Assembly: GCF_019740355.2 (NCBI RefSeq)
Contig: NZ_CP091819.1
Span: 4,216,001-4,280,000 of the forward strand
Length of the DNA stretch: 64,000 nt
Reading direction: 5' to 3'
Source of the DNA: Paracrocinitomix mangrovi
GTDB lineage: Bacteria > Bacteroidota > Bacteroidia > Flavobacteriales_D > Crocinitomicaceae
Below are positions 53,320 to 62,551 of the stretch, piece by piece. The position numbers were made by a program, and so were the translations under genes. The notes under the pieces were generated by a model. The model was not told the origin of the DNA. It made no database searches and saw only the letters and a program-made list of their open reading frames with translations. Each line of letters starts with the position of its first letter. Position 1 is the stretch's first letter.

Positions 53320-56300
53320 GTGCGCACAAAACTACTGTTCATACTCCTGTTCGTCCTGTCATTTGCTAATGTTGGGAAGGCTACTCACATTATGGGTGGT
53401 GAGATAACCTGGGTGTGTTTAGGTTCAGGACAATATCAGTTTGATTTAATTCTTTACAGAGATTGCAATGGATTGGACATTGTTGATCCTACTTTGGATA
53501 TTGAAGTTTGGGGACATCCCACAGTTTCTACAATTCAATGTGATTTGGTAACAACCATTGATCTATCTCCAAATTGTACAGAAGTAACTGGTGGGCCAGC
53601 TGAATTAGATTGCGGTATCGGTTCTCAAGGAGGAAACGGACCTGGAGCAGTTCAAAAATTTATATACCAATCAAATGCGGTAACTTTATCAGGAACTCCA
53701 CCTTCTACAGGATGGAAGTTCACTTATGATTCCTTTTCAAGAAACTGGGATCTAACAAATATCCAGGATCCATTCAATTACGGAATCACTTTATCGGCAT
53801 ACATGTACGATACAGGAAGTGGAAATGCCAATCCTTGTACTGATTCTTCTCCGCAGTTTGCTCAAGAACCTTACATTGTTATTTGTCAGGGGACAGATGT
53901 TCAATTCAACTCAAATGCATATGATCCAGATAACGATTCATTAGTTTTTAGCTGGGGAATTCCATTGAATGATTTTAATTCAGGAACGTTTGATCCACCT
54001 ACAAATCCCGCACCTGTTCCATTTGAATTAGGTTTTGCCTATAACAATCCAACACCAGATGCTTCATTTGATCCGGGAAATATTCCGGCTACTATGGATC
54101 CGGTTTCAGGAGATATCAACTTTTTGTCCAATACAATCGGAAATTTCGGAATTGTTCAAAAAATTGATTCATACAGAAATGGTGAACTAATCTCCACAAT
54201 TCACAGAGAAATTCAAATGATCATCATTCCATGTCCGGGATACAATAACACAGCCCCTGACATTACGCCACCTTTTGCAGGAAACACTTCTTTTGAAGCA
54301 ACTTTTTATGCTGGAGATTTAATCAATTTTGACATCATCATTAATGATTTGGAATTTCTGCAGGACGGAACTCCACAAACTGTCATATTAGATCCTTCAG
54401 GAAATTATTTTGGAACCAACCTAACAAATCCTAACAGTGGATGTGATTATACGCCATGTGCCACTTTAGATCAACCTCCAATAATTACTGGGGTACAAGG
54501 TTTAACCACAACATTTAATTGGCAAACTTCATGTGATCATTTGCTTGATTCGGATGGAAATCAACAGCAATCTCAAACTTATGATTTTGTTTTAAACGCC
54601 CAGGATGATTATTGTCAAGTTCCGGGCAGAACCTATGAAACAATTAGAATCACTTTGTTAAATCAAGCAGAAGTTGAGCCGGTTGACTTGCACTGTGTAG
54701 ATGTTTTACCAAATGGAGATGTAGAACTTACCTGGACTCAAACTACAGATCCGGGATCTTCATTTATTCAATATGAAGTTTGGTCTGTTCAAGATGGGTT
54801 TATTGCAGCTATTCCAACAATTACAACAGAGAATTATACGGTGCTAGGTGCCAATGCAGATTTGGGATCAAAAGACTATTTCATCCAAACTAAATGGGGT
54901 TGTGCAGGTAATAATTTGTCTTCTTCAGATACACTTTCTTCTATCTTTTTAAACCTAAATGACTTGGGAGATGGAAGAATTCACCTGACATGGAACAGTA
55001 CACATGATCCAATGAATGCTGGAGACAATGCAATGGAAGAGATTTGGAGAGAGTATCCAGTAGGAACATGGACCTTGAGAGGAACAGTGCCTTATGGTAC
55101 AAATCAATTGGTGGATACGATAGATGTATGCAATGACCAATTAACTTATGAAATTGTGGTTGCCAATAGTGCAGGTTGTAGTTCAACATCTAATAATCCT
55201 TCAGGAATGTTTCAGGATATAATAAATCCCATAATACCAGAAATTTATTGGGTTTCAATAGATACAACCAATGATTTTGTTCAGATTTGCTGGGATCAAA
55301 ATGATGCACCAGATACTTACGGTTATGTAATTTATGGCTTGGTAAGCGGATTTTGGACAGAGTTAGATACCACTTGGGGAATTGGAACAACCTGTTACAC
55401 ATATACAGCAACAAACTCTATGAATGAGCCAGAGTCATTTAGAGTTACTGCTTTTGATTCGTGTTTTACAAATGCATTTCCTCCAACCTATCAAACATCA
55501 GCATTGAGTAATCCTCATACTACAATCTATTTGGAGGATGTTTATGATGTATGTGAAAAGTCTGTGACCTTAAATTGGACTCCTTATGAAGGATGGGATG
55601 TAGGAGTAAATAGATATGACATTATTGTAAAAGCAGGAAATTCAACATTTGATATAGTAGCAACAGTGGATGGTAATGTAACTTCATGGACGCATGAGAA
55701 CCTTGGTTATGATTTGAACTATTGCTATTATGTGCGGGCAGTTTCAAATGACGATACAATAAGTTATTCTAATTTAAATTGCAGATTTATCTCTAAACCT
55801 TCACAGGCTTCTTTTCATTATTTAGCAGCCGCATCTCATACATTAGGAGGAGATATTGAAGTAAGGACTTATACAGATGGAACGGCAGCAGTAGAAGAGT
55901 ATGAGATTGAAGTAAAAGGTCCGGATGATAATCAGTTTAGTGTGGTAAATACTATGGGGCCAATTGCAACAGATTGGTTGTATTATACAGATACAGATGT
56001 TTTTCCAGATAGGGGTGCTTACCAATATAAAGTAGGCATTGTTGATTCTTGTGGAAATATTGGAGATGAGACAAATATTGCCAGAACAGTTTTCTTGCAA
56101 ATTGATGTAGATGATGTTGAAATGATTAATACTCTTAGCTGGTCATCTTATGTTGGTTTTGATGGGAATATTTTAGAATACAGAATATATAGGGGAGAGG
56201 ACGGAATTTTCCCAAGTACTCCAATCGGAACAACTAATCCTGCTTTAAGATCATTCACAGATGATGTAAGCGCTATGTTTGAGTCTGAAGGACAGTTTTG

Positions 56301-56670
56301 TTACCGAGTAGAAGCGGTAGAGGATACAAACAGTTATGGATTTGCTGAAACAGCTTTTTCAAATACCGCCTGCGCAACATTTGACCCTGTAGTATATATT
56401 CCAAATGCGTTTATTGTAAATGGAGAAAATCCTGTGTTTTTGCCGGTTATAGCTCTATATGAGTTTGATTCTTATCAATTAACTATCTATGATAGATGGG
56501 GGAGAGAAGTATTTACAACTACAGATAGCAATGAAGGCTGGGCCGGATATGGTCCTGGAAATGGCTTGGTTCAAGAAGGAGTCTACGTTTATCAATTAAC
56601 TTTTGAAGATAGAGATGCGCAAGAGTATGTCTACAGAGGAAGCGTAACAATGTTGGTTGATAAGTACTAA
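53320..56670 (+). CDS. Secreted FN3-like protein with T9SS type B (CHU_C) sorting domain
   Basis: An 1116-residue protein starting at GTG 53320, whose signal peptide (MRTKLLFILLFVLSFANVGKA) is followed by THIMGGEITWVCLGSGQYQF, a signature N-terminal domain of Bacteroidota secreted proteins. Residues about 460-1000 contain several fibronectin-III/Ig-like modules. The last 90 residues (VYIPNAFIVNG..., LTIYDRWGREVF, GVYVYQLTFED) form the gliding-motility-associated type B sorting domain, which marks the protein for T9SS export and surface attachment (often through PorU/SprF-type partners). No enzyme domain. Adhesion or gliding support is inferred. Its TAA overlaps the stop of the convergent plsC gene. 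Confidence 0.92.
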   Translation: MRTKLLFILLFVLSFANVGKATHIMGGEITWVCLGSGQYQFDLILYRDCNGLDIVDPTLDIEVWGHPTVSTIQCDLVTTIDLSPNCTEVTGGPAELDCGIGSQGGNGPGAVQKFIYQSNAVTLSGTPPSTGWKFTYDSFSRNWDLTNIQDPFNYGITLSAYMYDTGSGNANPCTDSSPQFAQEPYIVICQGTDVQFNSNAYDPDNDSLVFSWGIPLNDFNSGTFDPPTNPAPVPFELGFAYNNPTPDASFDPGNIPATMDPVSGDINFLSNTIGNFGIVQKIDSYRNGELISTIHREIQMIIIPCPGYNNTAPDITPPFAGNTSFEATFYAGDLINFDIIINDLEFLQDGTPQTVILDPSGNYFGTNLTNPNSGCDYTPCATLDQPPIITGVQGLTTTFNWQTSCDHLLDSDGNQQQSQTYDFVLNAQDDYCQVPGRTYETIRITLLNQAEVEPVDLHCVDVLPNGDVELTWTQTTDPGSSFIQYEVWSVQDGFIAAIPTITTENYTVLGANADLGSKDYFIQTKWGCAGNNLSSSDTLSSIFLNLNDLGDGRIHLTWNSTHDPMNAGDNAMEEIWREYPVGTWTLRGTVPYGTNQLVDTIDVCNDQLTYEIVVANSAGCSSTSNNPSGMFQDIINPIIPEIYWVSIDTTNDFVQICWDQNDAPDTYGYVIYGLVSGFWTELDTTWGIGTTCYTYTATNSMNEPESFRVTAFDSCFTNAFPPTYQTSALSNPHTTIYLEDVYDVCEKSVTLNWTPYEGWDVGVNRYDIIVKAGNSTFDIVATVDGNVTSWTHENLGYDLNYCYYVRAVSNDDTISYSNLNCRFISKPSQASFHYLAAASHTLGGDIEVRTYTDGTAAVEEYEIEVKGPDDNQFSVVNTMGPIATDWLYYTDTDVFPDRGAYQYKVGIVDSCGNIGDETNIARTVFLQIDVDDVEMINTLSWSSYVGFDGNILEYRIYRGEDGIFPSTPIGTTNPALRSFTDDVSAMFESEGQFCYRVEAVEDTNSYGFAETAFSNTACATFDPVVYIPNAFIVNGENPVFLPVIALYEFDSYQLTIYDRWGREVFTTTDSNEGWAGYGPGNGLVQEGVYVYQLTFEDRDAQEYVYRGSVTMLVDKY

Positions 56671-57377
56671 CTTAATCCAACTACAATTTCCCTTAGTTTA
56701 TTTTGAAATTCCAAATCATCCATGTCCTTATATTCTTCATAAGGAATTGGTTTACCTATAGAAACAACAACTTTTCCGCCTCTCATTTTTAAATGAGAAT
56801 CACCCGGCCATGCACGGTAAGTTCCATCAATTTTTACAGGCAAAATTGTAGTCTTGGTTTCTTTTCCTAAAATAACAACTCCCTTTTTAAAACGAGAAAT
56901 GTCTTCACCAGGAATTGTTGTTCCTTCAGGGAAAATTACTACACTGTTTCCAGCATGTAAAATCTCTCCTGCTTCTTCAATGCTTTTTTGAGATTTTTGA
57001 GAGTTTGATCGGTCAATGAATACCATTCCTGACATGCGCATGTAGAATCCTAAAAAAGGCACTTTTTTTAATTCTACTTTGGCGATAAATCTCAAATACA
57101 ATGGCAATGCTCTAAAAAGTGCCGGAATATCTGCATATGAAGAATGGTTGGCGGCAACTATATAGTGTTCTTTAGGATTTACATTCTCTAAGCCGTGAAC
57201 TTTAACGCTTGTTCCAATTAGCATCATCATGGGTCTTGACCACAGATATTTAGCTAAAAAAACAATTGCTGATGGGCTCCATGAAAACAAGTAAACAATT
57301 GTAGCAAAAGTGATACAAAATATTGACCACAAAAGGATCAAAATCAACTTGAATATGGTGAGTATGGCTAGCATCAT
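56667..57377 (-). CDS. plsC: 1-acyl-sn-glycerol-3-phosphate acyltransferase
   Basis: A 236-residue inner-membrane enzyme that acylates lysophosphatidate to phosphatidate in phospholipid synthesis. It has an N-terminal helix pair, the catalytic motif NHSSYAD (His78 and Asp83, HxxxxD) and FPEGT (149-153), and the usual length. ATGATG at 57377-57372 gives two possible starts; the first overlaps the TGA of priA by 4 bp, showing translational coupling. Its stop overlaps that of the convergent surface protein gene. Confidence 0.92.
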   Translation of the reverse strand: MMLAILTIFKLILILLWSIFCITFATIVYLFSWSPSAIVFLAKYLWSRPMMMLIGTSVKVHGLENVNPKEHYIVAANHSSYADIPALFRALPLYLRFIAKVELKKVPFLGFYMRMSGMVFIDRSNSQKSQKSIEEAGEILHAGNSVVIFPEGTTIPGEDISRFKKGVVILGKETKTTILPVKIDGTYRAWPGDSHLKMRGGKVVVSIGKPIPYEEYKDMDDLEFQNKLREIVVGLS

Positions 57378-59857
57378 TGTGGATCTACATCTATGTCAAT
57401 GCGAATCGATCTATAATCATGATCCGCCAAAAATAGATCAATTTTTTCTTTCACAATGTCTTTTACTTTTTTTGCTGAAGCGTCTCGTTCAAATTTCAGA
57501 GTTATGTTTTTTAAATAATAGTTTCTAACCCTGCTTACTAAAGGAACTTCAGGTCCTAAAACTCTATCTTTAAAAACGGCTTGTAGAGATTTAGCCAAAG
57601 ATGCAGCTCCTACCTCCAGGGTCTCAATTTTCTTATGCCTCAGTTTTAAAACAACAATCCTAAAAAATGGAGGATAATGAAAGTTTCTTCTCTCCAAGAT
57701 TTCCTGGGTGTAAAAGCCTTCATAGTCATGCTGCATTACCTTTTGAATTATCCAATGATTAGGCTCGTAAGTTTGAACTACAACCTTACCTCTTTTTTGC
57801 TTTCTTCCTGCTCTTCCTGCAACTTGTGACATCAAATGGTAAGCTCTCTCAAAAGCTCTAAAATCCGGAAAATTCAACAATTGATCCGCACTTAATATTC
57901 CTACCAAACCAACATTGTCAAAATCTAGCCCTTTTGTCACCATTTGAGTACCGATTAGGATATCAACTTCCTTGTTCTCAAAATCAGATATTATTTGGGA
58001 ATATGCATGCTTTGCTCTGGTTGTATCCAGATCCATTCTTTGAAGTTTTGCTTCAGGGAAATAAATGGCCAACTCATCTTCAATCTTTTCAGTTCCAAAA
58101 CCTATCATTTTCAATTTTCTGCTGCCACAAGCTCCACAAGAAGAAGGAGGGGAGATGTAATACCCACAATAATGGCATTTTAATACACTGGTAGACTTGT
58201 GATAGGTGAGTGAAACATCACAGTTTTTGCAATGTGGAGTCCATCCACACATTTCACATGTCCAAAGCGGAGTATAACCTCTTCTGTTTTGAAAAAGAAT
58301 AATCTGTTCTTTTGCCTCAAGTGCAGTTTCCATATTTTCAAGTAGAAAAGATGAAAAATGCGATTTCATTGTTTTTTGCTTGGTCTCCTTTTCAAGATCT
58401 GCGCACTGTATTTCAGGCATTTTAACTCCACCAAATCTCTCTGTTAAGGTAACCAAACCATATCTGTTTTCTTTTGCGTTGAAATATGATTCAATTGAAG
58501 GAGTTGCGCTACCAAGTAATACTTTTGATCTATGGAGCCTTCCTAGAATGATGGCAATATCTCGTGCATTATATCTTGGGGATGGATCATATTGTTTAAA
58601 AGAATTTTCATGTTCTTCATCCACTATGATTAAACCTAAATCCCTAAACGGTAGAAATACACTTGAACGTGCACCCAGTATTATTCTAAATTGATTTGGG
58701 TCATTTTGCAATACCTTGTTCCAAATTTCAATACGCTCATTTTGATTGAATTTAGAATGATATACTCCTACTAAATCTCCAAAATATTTTCTTAATCTGT
58801 TGATTAGTTGAGTTGTCAAGGCAATTTCGGGTAGCAAAAACAATACCTGTTGTCCTTTGTCAATCGCTTCTTGTATTTTCTGAACATAAATTTCAGTTTT
58901 CCCCGAAGAAGTTACACCATGCAAAAGCACTACATCTTTTTCTGTAAATGATGCATTGATTTCTTCATAAGCTATTTGCTGTGCATCTGAAAATGCCTTT
59001 TGCTCTTGTATATCTTGATCATGCGCTTCTAATCTTGACACCTCTGCCGCATATATATCAACAATCTCTTTTTTTGCCAATGAATTCAATGAAGATTCAC
59101 TGATTCCTTCCTTGACTAATTCTCTTCTTAGTACGGCTCTTTGATCAGATTTTTGCCATCTGGATAATTCAACAAGTTTAAGTAAAGCGGCAACTTGTTT
59201 CTCATTTCTGCTGCTTTGCTCAAGTTCATTCAATACAATTGAAAGTTCTTCACTGGATTGAATCCTTTCATCAATTTCAACAAATGTGGAATATTTGGGA
59301 GCGTATTTTGCATTGAGCTCTTCAGAAACTATCGCACATTTTTTATCAATTAATGACTTGATTAATGGTTGAATTGTCTTTATCTGAACAATTTCAGCAA
59401 CTTCTTTTAATGTCAATTCATCTTGAACTTGTAATGCTTCAAGTATCAAAAATTCTTTATCACTTAAGCCTCCTTCAGCTCTGTCAAATTCAGGGTGTAA
59501 TGAAAGTTTTGTTTCACTGGCAAGTTTAAAATTAGAAGGCAATGCTGCGTTCATTACATCTCCTAAATCTGCCAAATAGTACTCAGCAATCCAATCCCAT
59601 AGCTGAAACTGCTTGTCTGTTACAATGGGATAATCATCTAGAATTGCTTCAACGTACTTTACCGTATAATTTTTTGGAACTTCTTCATGAACATCCTTTA
59701 CTATAGCGGTATAATACTTTGCACGCCCGAAAGGAACGATAACTCTTTTGCCAATATCTATCTCTTCGTTAAGCTCAAAAGGAACCCTGTAAGTATAGGT
59801 ATTCGGTATGCTTAACGGTAAAATTACATCAACAAAATAGGTTATCCGTTCGGACAT
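57374..59857 (-). CDS. priA: Primosomal protein N' (replication restart helicase PriA)
   Basis: An 827-residue superfamily 2 helicase that reloads the replisome at stalled forks. It has a DNA-binding N-terminal domain, Walker A VTSSGKTEIY (Gly314 region), the DEEH box VDEEHENSF near 413, and a Cys-rich zinc module with CEMCG, CKNCD, CHYCG and CGACG, all eight Cys present. Motifs V and VI (GTQMVTKGLDFDNVGLVG, QVAGRAGRKQKRG) are intact. It reads into plsC with a 4-bp overlap. The gene is the first of the plsC-containing transcript. Confidence 0.97.
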   Translation of the reverse strand: MSERITYFVDVILPLSIPNTYTYRVPFELNEEIDIGKRVIVPFGRAKYYTAIVKDVHEEVPKNYTVKYVEAILDDYPIVTDKQFQLWDWIAEYYLADLGDVMNAALPSNFKLASETKLSLHPEFDRAEGGLSDKEFLILEALQVQDELTLKEVAEIVQIKTIQPLIKSLIDKKCAIVSEELNAKYAPKYSTFVEIDERIQSSEELSIVLNELEQSSRNEKQVAALLKLVELSRWQKSDQRAVLRRELVKEGISESSLNSLAKKEIVDIYAAEVSRLEAHDQDIQEQKAFSDAQQIAYEEINASFTEKDVVLLHGVTSSGKTEIYVQKIQEAIDKGQQVLFLLPEIALTTQLINRLRKYFGDLVGVYHSKFNQNERIEIWNKVLQNDPNQFRIILGARSSVFLPFRDLGLIIVDEEHENSFKQYDPSPRYNARDIAIILGRLHRSKVLLGSATPSIESYFNAKENRYGLVTLTERFGGVKMPEIQCADLEKETKQKTMKSHFSSFLLENMETALEAKEQIILFQNRRGYTPLWTCEMCGWTPHCKNCDVSLTYHKSTSVLKCHYCGYYISPPSSCGACGSRKLKMIGFGTEKIEDELAIYFPEAKLQRMDLDTTRAKHAYSQIISDFENKEVDILIGTQMVTKGLDFDNVGLVGILSADQLLNFPDFRAFERAYHLMSQVAGRAGRKQKRGKVVVQTYEPNHWIIQKVMQHDYEGFYTQEILERRNFHYPPFFRIVVLKLRHKKIETLEVGAASLAKSLQAVFKDRVLGPEVPLVSRVRNYYLKNITLKFERDASAKKVKDIVKEKIDLFLADHDYRSIRIDIDVDPQ

Positions 59858-59888
59858 CCGTTATTAATTTTATAGTTAGTTAAAGGGA

Positions 59889-60341
59889 TTATTTTTCCCA
59901 GTTTCCGTAACCGTTTTGAAGGTTGTAAACTTCAGGGAAGTGATTTCCAATCAACAATTCTTTGGCCATACCGCTTCTTCCTCCAGCCTGGCAATAAACA
60001 AAAATTGGTTGATCTTTGCTTAAAGTATCTAAAGCAGCCTCAAAATCACCGCTCGTATAATCAAGGTTGATAGCTCCTTCAATATGTCCACCTTCATATT
60101 CTCCTGCTGTTCTTACATCAATCAACAAACCAGGTTTATCAATTAAGTATGAATTGAAAGTTGCATTGTCTAAGTCTTCTGCAATTCCTGCATCTTCTGT
60201 CACTTCTACTTCTTCAGTAACTTCAACCTCTTCAGTTGTTGTTTGCTCGTTGTTTTCTTCAGTTGCTTCTTCTCCACCACAAGCCATAAAAAATGTTCCT
60301 AAAAGAGCTAAAGCGGTAATTTTAATCTGTTTTTTGTTCAT
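59889..60341 (-). CDS. Rhodanese-domain lipoprotein
   Basis: A 150-residue lipoprotein: ATG 60341 gives MNKKQIKITALALLGTFFMAC with Cys21. The longer frame starts at 60368. A Glu/Thr-rich linker with repeated EVEVTEE segments precedes a rhodanese domain with the active-site loop VYCQAGGRSG, Cys117. Single-domain rhodaneses move sulfane sulfur or act as Cys switches; a periplasmic, lipid-anchored form suggests a role in envelope redox or sulfur handling (inference). The ATG lies inside the 3' end of the upstream gene (20 bp overlap), so the two are co-translated. Confidence 0.88.
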   Translation of the reverse strand: MNKKQIKITALALLGTFFMACGGEEATEENNEQTTTEEVEVTEEVEVTEDAGIAEDLDNATFNSYLIDKPGLLIDVRTAGEYEGGHIEGAINLDYTSGDFEAALDTLSKDQPIFVYCQAGGRSGMAKELLIGNHFPEVYNLQNGYGNWEK

Positions 60342-60963
60342 AAGGCAATTCATTGTCTTGTTTATCATTTTGTAAAGTTGGTTGTTCGCCCTTTAAAAAG
60401 CGATACGTTAATCCAAAAGTAGCCATTTCAGGCGACCAAATTGAAAGTTCTAAATTGAGTCCGATTTTGTCATTGATGAAGTAATTAAATCCTCCTAAAG
60501 TAACTCCTGTAAAGAAGTTTGCTCTTTCTGGTAAAAGGTTTCTAGTAGGTTCTGGAATCACATCCGGATGATGTATAAAGAAAGATCCTCCTACACGTAG
60601 TTTGATGTAGTATTCAAATCCTTTTCTGTAAAACAACGATACTTTTGGATTCGCAGAAATGTAAAAGTAGGGCGCGCCGTAATAATCCGGTCCGTAATAA
60701 ATATTCAAATACTGAAAACCAACACTTCCTGAAACAGAAATGATCTGACCGAGTGCAAATTCATGTGTATAAGAAATAGTAGGTGTCCAGGATAAAATTT
60801 CAAATTTTTGAGCACTGGTATCATTGATTGCATTCTGAATTCTAATGTTATCTAAATGCACTTTACTAAATCCTGCATTAAACTGAATCAATCTGTTATA
60901 AGTTGATTGAGCTTGGGTGTGTAAGCTTATAAACAGGGTGAAAATGATTAGCAGGTTTCGCAT
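60322..60963 (-). CDS. Outer-membrane beta-barrel-like protein, unknown function
   Basis: A 213-residue protein with signal peptide (MRNLLIIFTLFISLHTQA) and a series of amphipathic strands alternating with turns (FNAGFSKVHLDNIR, ISYTHEFALGQIISVSGSVGF, YYIKLRVGGSFFIHH, TGVTLGGFNYFINDKIG, LNLELSIWSPEMATFGLTYRF), as in small outer-membrane barrels. It ends with a polar tail that overlaps the rhodanese gene. It is divergent from the next barrel-like gene. Function is unknown. Confidence 0.75.
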   Translation of the reverse strand: MRNLLIIFTLFISLHTQAQSTYNRLIQFNAGFSKVHLDNIRIQNAINDTSAQKFEILSWTPTISYTHEFALGQIISVSGSVGFQYLNIYYGPDYYGAPYFYISANPKVSLFYRKGFEYYIKLRVGGSFFIHHPDVIPEPTRNLLPERANFFTGVTLGGFNYFINDKIGLNLELSIWSPEMATFGLTYRFLKGEQPTLQNDKQDNELPYEQKTD

Positions 60964-61001
60964 GTAACAAATTTAGTTAATTATAGTATCAGTTATATAA
61001 G

Positions 61002-61018
61002 TTGGCACAAGATTTGTT
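61002..61018 (+). promoter_or_regulatory. Second sigma-54-like element
   Basis: TTGGCACA-AGAT-TTGTT resembles a -24/-12 promoter with the correct spacing but differs from TGGCACG and TTGCW at one or two positions. It is about 65 bp before the barrel-protein ATG. A TATATTTG sigma-A-type -7 element at 61055-61062 is an alternative promoter. Confidence 0.35.
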
Positions 61019-61083
61019 CCTGTTGCCGAAAAAATCACGAGTCAAATAAAGTAGTATATTTGATTCATAACTAAAGACAAATT

Positions 61084-61725
61084 ATGAAAAGAAAGTTATT
61101 CACTGGTATATTGGCACTTATGGCTGCTTTCACAATGAATACAGCAAGTGCACAAGTTGAGCAAGGAAATTTTATTATTGACCCTTACTATGGTTATCCA
61201 AACTTCTCAAAAGGATTTTTAGGACAAGCTGGAGTAGAGTCAGATTTAGAGTCTACTGTTGATTCAGATGTTACTAACGCAAAATTAACCGGTTTAGGGC
61301 CTTGTGGTATTCGTTTAGAATATATGTTGGCTGATCAATTCGGTTTAGGAGTTGATTTTATCTATAACTCAGTTGGAGTTAAGGGGAATTATACAGTGAC
61401 AGATTCTTTAGGAAATCAAACAACTTATGAAGCTTCTGCTAACATGCAAAGATTCAGAGTACAATTGAGATTTAACTATCACTTTGTACAAACTGAGCAC
61501 TTTGATGCTTATGCTGGAGTAGGAGCTGGATCAAATACTAGATTGTGGAAGGCAACTTCTACAGATCCTAATTTCACTAATACTTCAGCACCAGGTCAAT
61601 TGTTGCCTGTTTCTTTGAGATTAGCTTTAGGAGCTAGATATTATTTCATTCCAAATCTTGGTTTAAATGCTGAGATTGGTTTAGGTGGTCCTGTACTTTC
61701 AGGAGGTATCTCTGTGAAGATCTAA
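61084..61725 (+). CDS. Outer-membrane beta-barrel protein (OmpA/porin-like barrel)
   Basis: A 213-residue protein with signal peptide (MKRKLFTGILALMAAFTMNTASA) and eight-strand-type barrel features: alternating hydrophobic/polar strands, GIRLEYMLADQFGLGVDFIYNSVGV, FRVQLRFNYHF, DAYAGVGAGSNTRLW and a C-terminal LRLALGARYYFIPNLGLNAEIGLG. The final residue is Ile, not Phe. Such proteins often are abundant surface barrels. A strong terminator follows immediately. Function beyond the barrel is unknown. Confidence 0.85.
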   Translation: MKRKLFTGILALMAAFTMNTASAQVEQGNFIIDPYYGYPNFSKGFLGQAGVESDLESTVDSDVTNAKLTGLGPCGIRLEYMLADQFGLGVDFIYNSVGVKGNYTVTDSLGNQTTYEASANMQRFRVQLRFNYHFVQTEHFDAYAGVGAGSNTRLWKATSTDPNFTNTSAPGQLLPVSLRLALGARYYFIPNLGLNAEIGLGGPVLSGGISVKI

Positions 61726-61745
61726 TCCGAAACAATAAAATATTG

Positions 61746-61775
61746 AAAATCCTCGGCTAATTAGTCGAGGATTTT
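61746..61775 (+). terminator. Terminator after the barrel gene
   Basis: AAAATCCTCG (61746-61755) pairs perfectly with CGAGGATTTT (61766-61775), followed by further Ts. Confidence 0.9.
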
Positions 61776-61798
61776 TTTTGCTTTTATATCTTTATAAG

Positions 61799-62488
61799 AT
61801 GTCTAATTATCTGTCTATAAAGAAACTGGCTGCTGATGATAGGCCAAGAGAGAAACTAAGGGATAAAGGTGCTACCAGTTTATCTAATGCTGAAATAATC
61901 GCCATTTTAATTGGTTCAGGTAATGCAGATGAATCTGCTGTTCAATTAAGTCAACGCTTATTAAGTGATGTTGGAAATGATTTGAATAAGCTGGCACGAT
62001 TATCTGTTAAAGACTTAATGAAGTATAAAGGAATTGGAGAGGCAAAGGCCATTACAATTGCTGCAGCTTTAGAAATGGGCAGGAGAAGAAAACCAGAGCA
62101 GTTTGATGCTGAAAAATCAATCAAAGGAGCAAAGGATGTTTATGAAACCGTTAAACACCTTTTTCAAGATAAAGAACATGAAGAGTTTTATGCTGTTTTG
62201 TTGAGTAGGGCAAACAAAATAAAGTCTATTGAAATGATATCAATGGGTGGGGTAAGTGGAACAGTCGCAGACGGAAAAATTATCTATAAAAAAGCCTTAG
62301 AAAATACAGCTTCAGGAATTATTCTTTGTCACAATCATCCATCAGGAAACCTAAATCCAAGCCAATCAGATATTACTTTGACAAAAAAGTTGATTGAGTT
62401 TGGAAAGTTCATTGATATTATGGTTTTAGACCATCTTATTGTCACTGATGCAGGTTATTATAGTTTTGCTGACGAAGGATTAATGTAA
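61799..62488 (+). CDS. radC: RadC/JAMM-domain protein (UPF0758)
   Basis: A 229-residue protein of the RadC family. An N-terminal helix-hairpin-helix region (LMKYKGIGEAKAITIAAALEMGRR) precedes a JAB1/MPN-like metalloprotease fold with the motif HNHPSGNLNPSQSD (His178, His180, Asp191). A start at ATG 61799 gives MSNYLSIKKLAADDRPREKL, the family N-terminus; the longer frame from 61778 lies in the preceding terminator region. Despite the name, a DNA-repair role is not established and the metal-binding activity is unproven. Confidence 0.93.
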   Translation: MSNYLSIKKLAADDRPREKLRDKGATSLSNAEIIAILIGSGNADESAVQLSQRLLSDVGNDLNKLARLSVKDLMKYKGIGEAKAITIAAALEMGRRRKPEQFDAEKSIKGAKDVYETVKHLFQDKEHEEFYAVLLSRANKIKSIEMISMGGVSGTVADGKIIYKKALENTASGIILCHNHPSGNLNPSQSDITLTKKLIEFGKFIDIMVLDHLIVTDAGYYSFADEGLM

Positions 62489-62551
62489 AATCAATATCAA
62501 ACTACTTTTCATTGATTATCTTTAGAGAGTAATTGGCCTTTTATCACGATT

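Noticed and set aside
61799-62488. RadC as an anti-restriction or phage protein
   Set aside because: Length and N-terminal helix-hairpin-helix match chromosomal RadC, and no phage or plasmid gene is near.
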